The position numbers were made by a program, and so were the translations under genes. The notes below the pieces were generated by a model. It saw nothing but the letters and a program-made list of their open reading frames with translations. It did no database searches and was not told the DNA's origin. A stretch of 64,000 nt of DNA from Mytilus edulis (Eukaryota; Mollusca; Bivalvia; Mytilida; Mytilidae), in NCBI RefSeq assembly GCF_963676685.1, contig NC_092357.1:65451957-65515956 (forward strand), read 5' to 3'. The number at the start of each line of letters is the position of its first letter. The stretch's first letter is position 1. This document shows, piece after piece, positions 61,151-64,000 of this stretch.

Positions 61151-62898
61151 AAAACTGAAATGTAGTCATTCTACATATTTACGTTTATTATGCACACCTC
61201 TAAAATGAAGTCATGTTTTAGGTAGGTTAATTAGCTATCATATTTCTATTTTTATTTTTCATTGTTGATTTAAATTTCTGTTAATTTCGAATAAACTGTG
61301 TGCTTGTTGAGACTTGATTTCATGGTTTTGAAAAATTATTCATGAAAACCATTTGTTCTTTTTGCTGAACACTTAAATTTTGTGGTTCACCTATACCCAT
61401 GAAAATTAGTAACAAAAATCACAAATAAACTATGGTCTTTTATCTACTGTTATTATTCAATCAAAACAGATTTCCACTGAAATTTTAATAATCAGAGGAC
61501 CTTTTATTACATGAATGGGTCAAAGACGTTTCAGGACCTCAGTTTTATTGTATATTATATTCTTCATCTCTGTTATTTTTTTCCAAAGAAGTTTTTATAA
61601 GTAAAAAGAAAAAAACGAAAAAAGAAATTCAAAATATAGCTTGAATATATTTTACATAAGTTTTAACAAATTATACAAAAAAACAAAAACAAATATATTA
61701 AACTAAAGCACTATTTCTGTGTGGATAACAAAACTAAGTAAACATATTATAAAATTCTTGGTTTTATTTTTGGGTTAATATAAAATAACAGCTCCATTGT
61801 TGAATAGCAGAAAAAACTGAATAACAAAATGTATTGGTTAGTATATTTCTATTAGACTTTTTGTATACATACACTTTCTCTTTTCCTCACAAATGAAGGT
61901 GACATCTCTTTCCTGCGATGTATAAAAAAAAATCTAATTTTCATTCAAAAACTGTATTTATTTTATACTTAGCATTATTGATTCTTAGGAACTGGCTTGC
62001 AGTACTAATTTCTTGTCAAAAAGAATTTTCAAAAGTTACAAGAAAATAAAGAAAAAACAAAATGCCCAAATTCTTAACAATACTGTTTCTTGAAAATATA
62101 TTTTAACATGAATTTGTCAAAATCTAACCTTCAGACTGTACACACCTCTAACATACTGGCCTCTTACATGTACATGTATTTTGTTTACTAAAATTTCTTT
62201 AACAGTTTTCATCAGGGCTATTCCATTAAAAGGAATAAGGGAGGGTAGGAAGGGAAGTTTAATTATTGAATGTGGGTGATGGGTCTTCCTTCAGTATGTG
62301 TCTATTATCTTATGCAAAATTATTTTAAATAATGGTTCTTGGTTGTAGGGATATTTTGAAAATCCCTTTCTATGTATACCCTCCCACACACATTTAAATG
62401 GAATAACCCACAGTATATCATAATCAACTCTCTTCATCCAAATACAAAATGTAAGGTTTAAAATCAGAATGGCAATAAAATCTTTATAAGATATCCTAAT
62501 CTATCTGGTTTAACATTTCTAAATTATGTTCATATTATCTACAATCTGTCTATGCATGCATACTAACTTATACTTGATAACAATGATCAGGGAATGATAA
62601 CATTTAGGTGGGATTGCATTGCTGTTTTCCTAACAGGAAGTACAATAAAGGGAATTAACTCACATCATATTTGCAAAGTTAATAAAGAAATAATATGCTT
62701 AACTTCAGATCTACTATATTGAAGAACGGGATGATTTTTCAAAGATTTGTGTATTTGAAATACACAATAAAGAAACTATAACCAGGAGTCGGATTCACAC
62801 AAAAACTTACGACTAAGATTGATCTTAAGTATATTGAATTGTTCATAAATTGCTACTTTTTTTGTGAAACCAACTCCAGAACTCTTTTCCTATAAGCT

Positions 62899-63667
62899 TG
62901 CCATGTTCTGTGCACTTTTAAAGACAGCGTAAGCTTCAATTAGACATGATACACTAATAAATGCTAACAAATCAATTGTTAAACAGGCAAATTCTTGATT
63001 TTCTAGTATGTTAATGCAGAGTTCTTGAAAATGTGATCTTACGGTTTTGAGTCTTTTGACCACCAAAATTTAAATAATAGCAAATACCAGCATATTTCCC
63101 TCAAGGACCTCTAGGGGAAAAAAGATTTCAAGAACTCTGGTTAATGATTATTTCTTCGTAATGTTACATATAATAGGCAACATAGATAGGGTCAAGCTGG
63201 TCAGCCAAGAAACAAATAAAACTTGATTTTCTTGTATGTTAATGCAGAGTTCTCAAAAAATTGTGGTCTTATGGTGTTGACCACCAAAATTTGCATTGGA
63301 TCTGCGCAAATTCAGTATTTTGCAATAGAAATAATAGCAAATACCAGCATATTTCCCTCAAGGACCACCAGGGGAAAAAAGATTTCAAGAACTCTGGTTA
63401 ATGGTTATTTCTTCGAAATGTTACATATAATAGTTGACATAGATTGTGTCACTACATATTATAGACGACATAGCTTGCCGTATTCGGCGCACTTTTAATG
63501 ATAGCATGTAAGCTTCAATTGAGACATGAATCAACCATAATGGAAAGAATGAACCAAACAGTCAATTCTTGAATTTCTTGTATGTGTGATTATTTCTTCG
63601 TAATGTTACATATAATAGGTGACAAAGATGGTGTCATTACATATCATAAGTGACATAGATGGTGTCA
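62899..63667. repeat. Tandem duplications downstream of the DIP2 stop
   Basis: The block from GCACTTTTAAAGACAGCGTA (near 62914) recurs near 63490 (GCACTTTTAATGATAGCATG). A block with ATGTTAATGCAGAGTTCT, CCAGCATATTTCCCTCAAGG and AAGATTTCAAGAACTCTGGT occurs twice, about 225 bases apart. A short unit around TTACATAT..GACATAGAT repeats several times up to the stop codon. Confidence 0.9.
63164..63212 (-). pseudogene. Duplicated end of the DIP2 coding exon
   Basis: Reverse complement reads FLADQLDPIYVAYYM and TAA, the last 15 DIP2 residues with one change, but it lies 456 bases beyond the true stop and has no open frame upstream. It is a by-product of tandem duplication in the 3' region. Confidence 0.85.
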
Positions 63668-63920
63668 TTACATATTATAGGCGACGTAGATCGGATCAAG
63701 CTGGTCAGCCAGGAAACCGTCACGTAGATGCATGCGTTGTTTCTCTCCTCGGGAGTTGATGGGGATGACACCTGGATCAACAACTACAACAACACCAACA
63801 ATTAGATAATGTTCTTCTAATGTCACATTGGTTACCAAGGGAACAAGGTCAAGAGCCTCATTTTCATGTCCTTCCAGTTCAACTACAACCACTAGTAGAT
63901 TAGTCCATGTAAACACAGCA
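63668..63920 (-). CDS. DIP2: DIP2 (disco-interacting protein 2 homologue), last coding exon
   Basis: After acceptor TTTTTTTTTCAG the frame encodes VFTWTNLLVVVVELEGHENE, ALDLVPLVTNVTLEEHYLIV, GVVVVVDPGVIPINSRGEKQ and finally RMHLRDGFLADQLDPIYVAY-N-M, stop. This is the highly conserved C-terminus of DIP2 proteins, at the end of the second adenylate-forming (acyl-CoA synthetase-like) domain; DIP2 proteins have been linked to lipid metabolism and neuronal development. The rest of the gene lies to the right of the window. The neighbouring 3' side contains partial copies of this exon's end. Confidence 0.95.
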
Positions 63921-64000
63921 CTGAAAAAAAAATATGATAAAATACAAAGTTATTCTTCGTACTGATTTTTAGTGCTCATACAAATTTGCATTGGTATTTT

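Larger units (their letters stand above)
55651..63667. other. Region between ISG12-like gene and DIP2 stop (DIP2 3' UTR and/or intergenic)
   Basis: Contains an R5 repeat (55660-55780), a Penelope tail (56690-56965), two Helitron-like tandem-core repeats (57390-57895, 60062-61150) and tandem duplications near the DIP2 stop (62899-63667). No gene is recognised in it; short frames are AT-rich chance openings. Confidence 0.6.

Overview
The window is AT-rich eukaryotic DNA with small exons, long introns and dense interspersed repeats. Gene families (multi-EGF protein, Ifi-6-16/ISG12 proteins, DIP2) and repeat types (Penelope-like RTs, tetranucleotide-core elements, Helitron-like tandem-core elements, a tRNA-type SINE tail) suggest a bivalve mollusc, probably a mytilid mussel. 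The taxon is an inference, not proven.

Region 1 (about 833-37023, minus strand) is one large gene for a secreted multi-EGF protein, read from right to left and continuing past the left edge. Exon 1 (signal peptide plus a Cys-containing N-terminal domain), a 58-nt exon and a 48-nt exon lead into seven intact EGF exons (108 nt, then six of 105 nt). Seven 9-nt microexons lie between them. From exon 2 onward all junctions are phase 1, so every piece joins in frame. Each microexon encodes three residues of the type D/E-V/I-N just before the first EGF cysteine, where calcium-binding EGF domains carry two calcium ligands. The array looks like tandem copies of a four-exon unit (EGF type A, microexon E, EGF type B, microexon D), with one decayed EGF exon and one decayed microexon. 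This microexon-linked EGF array is the most unusual system in the window.

Region 2 (about 37-44 kb) has no recognisable gene; it holds bivalve-type dispersed repeats and 3' tails of non-LTR retroelements.

Region 3 (44-56 kb, plus strand) is a small ISG12/IFI27-like cluster. One copy has a premature amber codon (44.0 kb), one is a frameshifted pseudogene (47.6 kb), one is a short remnant (54.8 kb) and one is intact (52.8-55.65 kb). The intact gene has a signal-peptide exon and a phase-compatible candidate cassette exon abutting an antisense reverse transcriptase fragment.

Region 4 (55.7-64 kb) ends in the last coding exon of DIP2 on the minus strand (63668-63920). The 6 kb downstream of its stop is a long 3' UTR or intergenic DNA with two Helitron-like tandem-core repeats. 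It also carries tandem duplications that copied the last DIP2 codons beyond the stop. The ISG12 gene and DIP2 are tail to tail.
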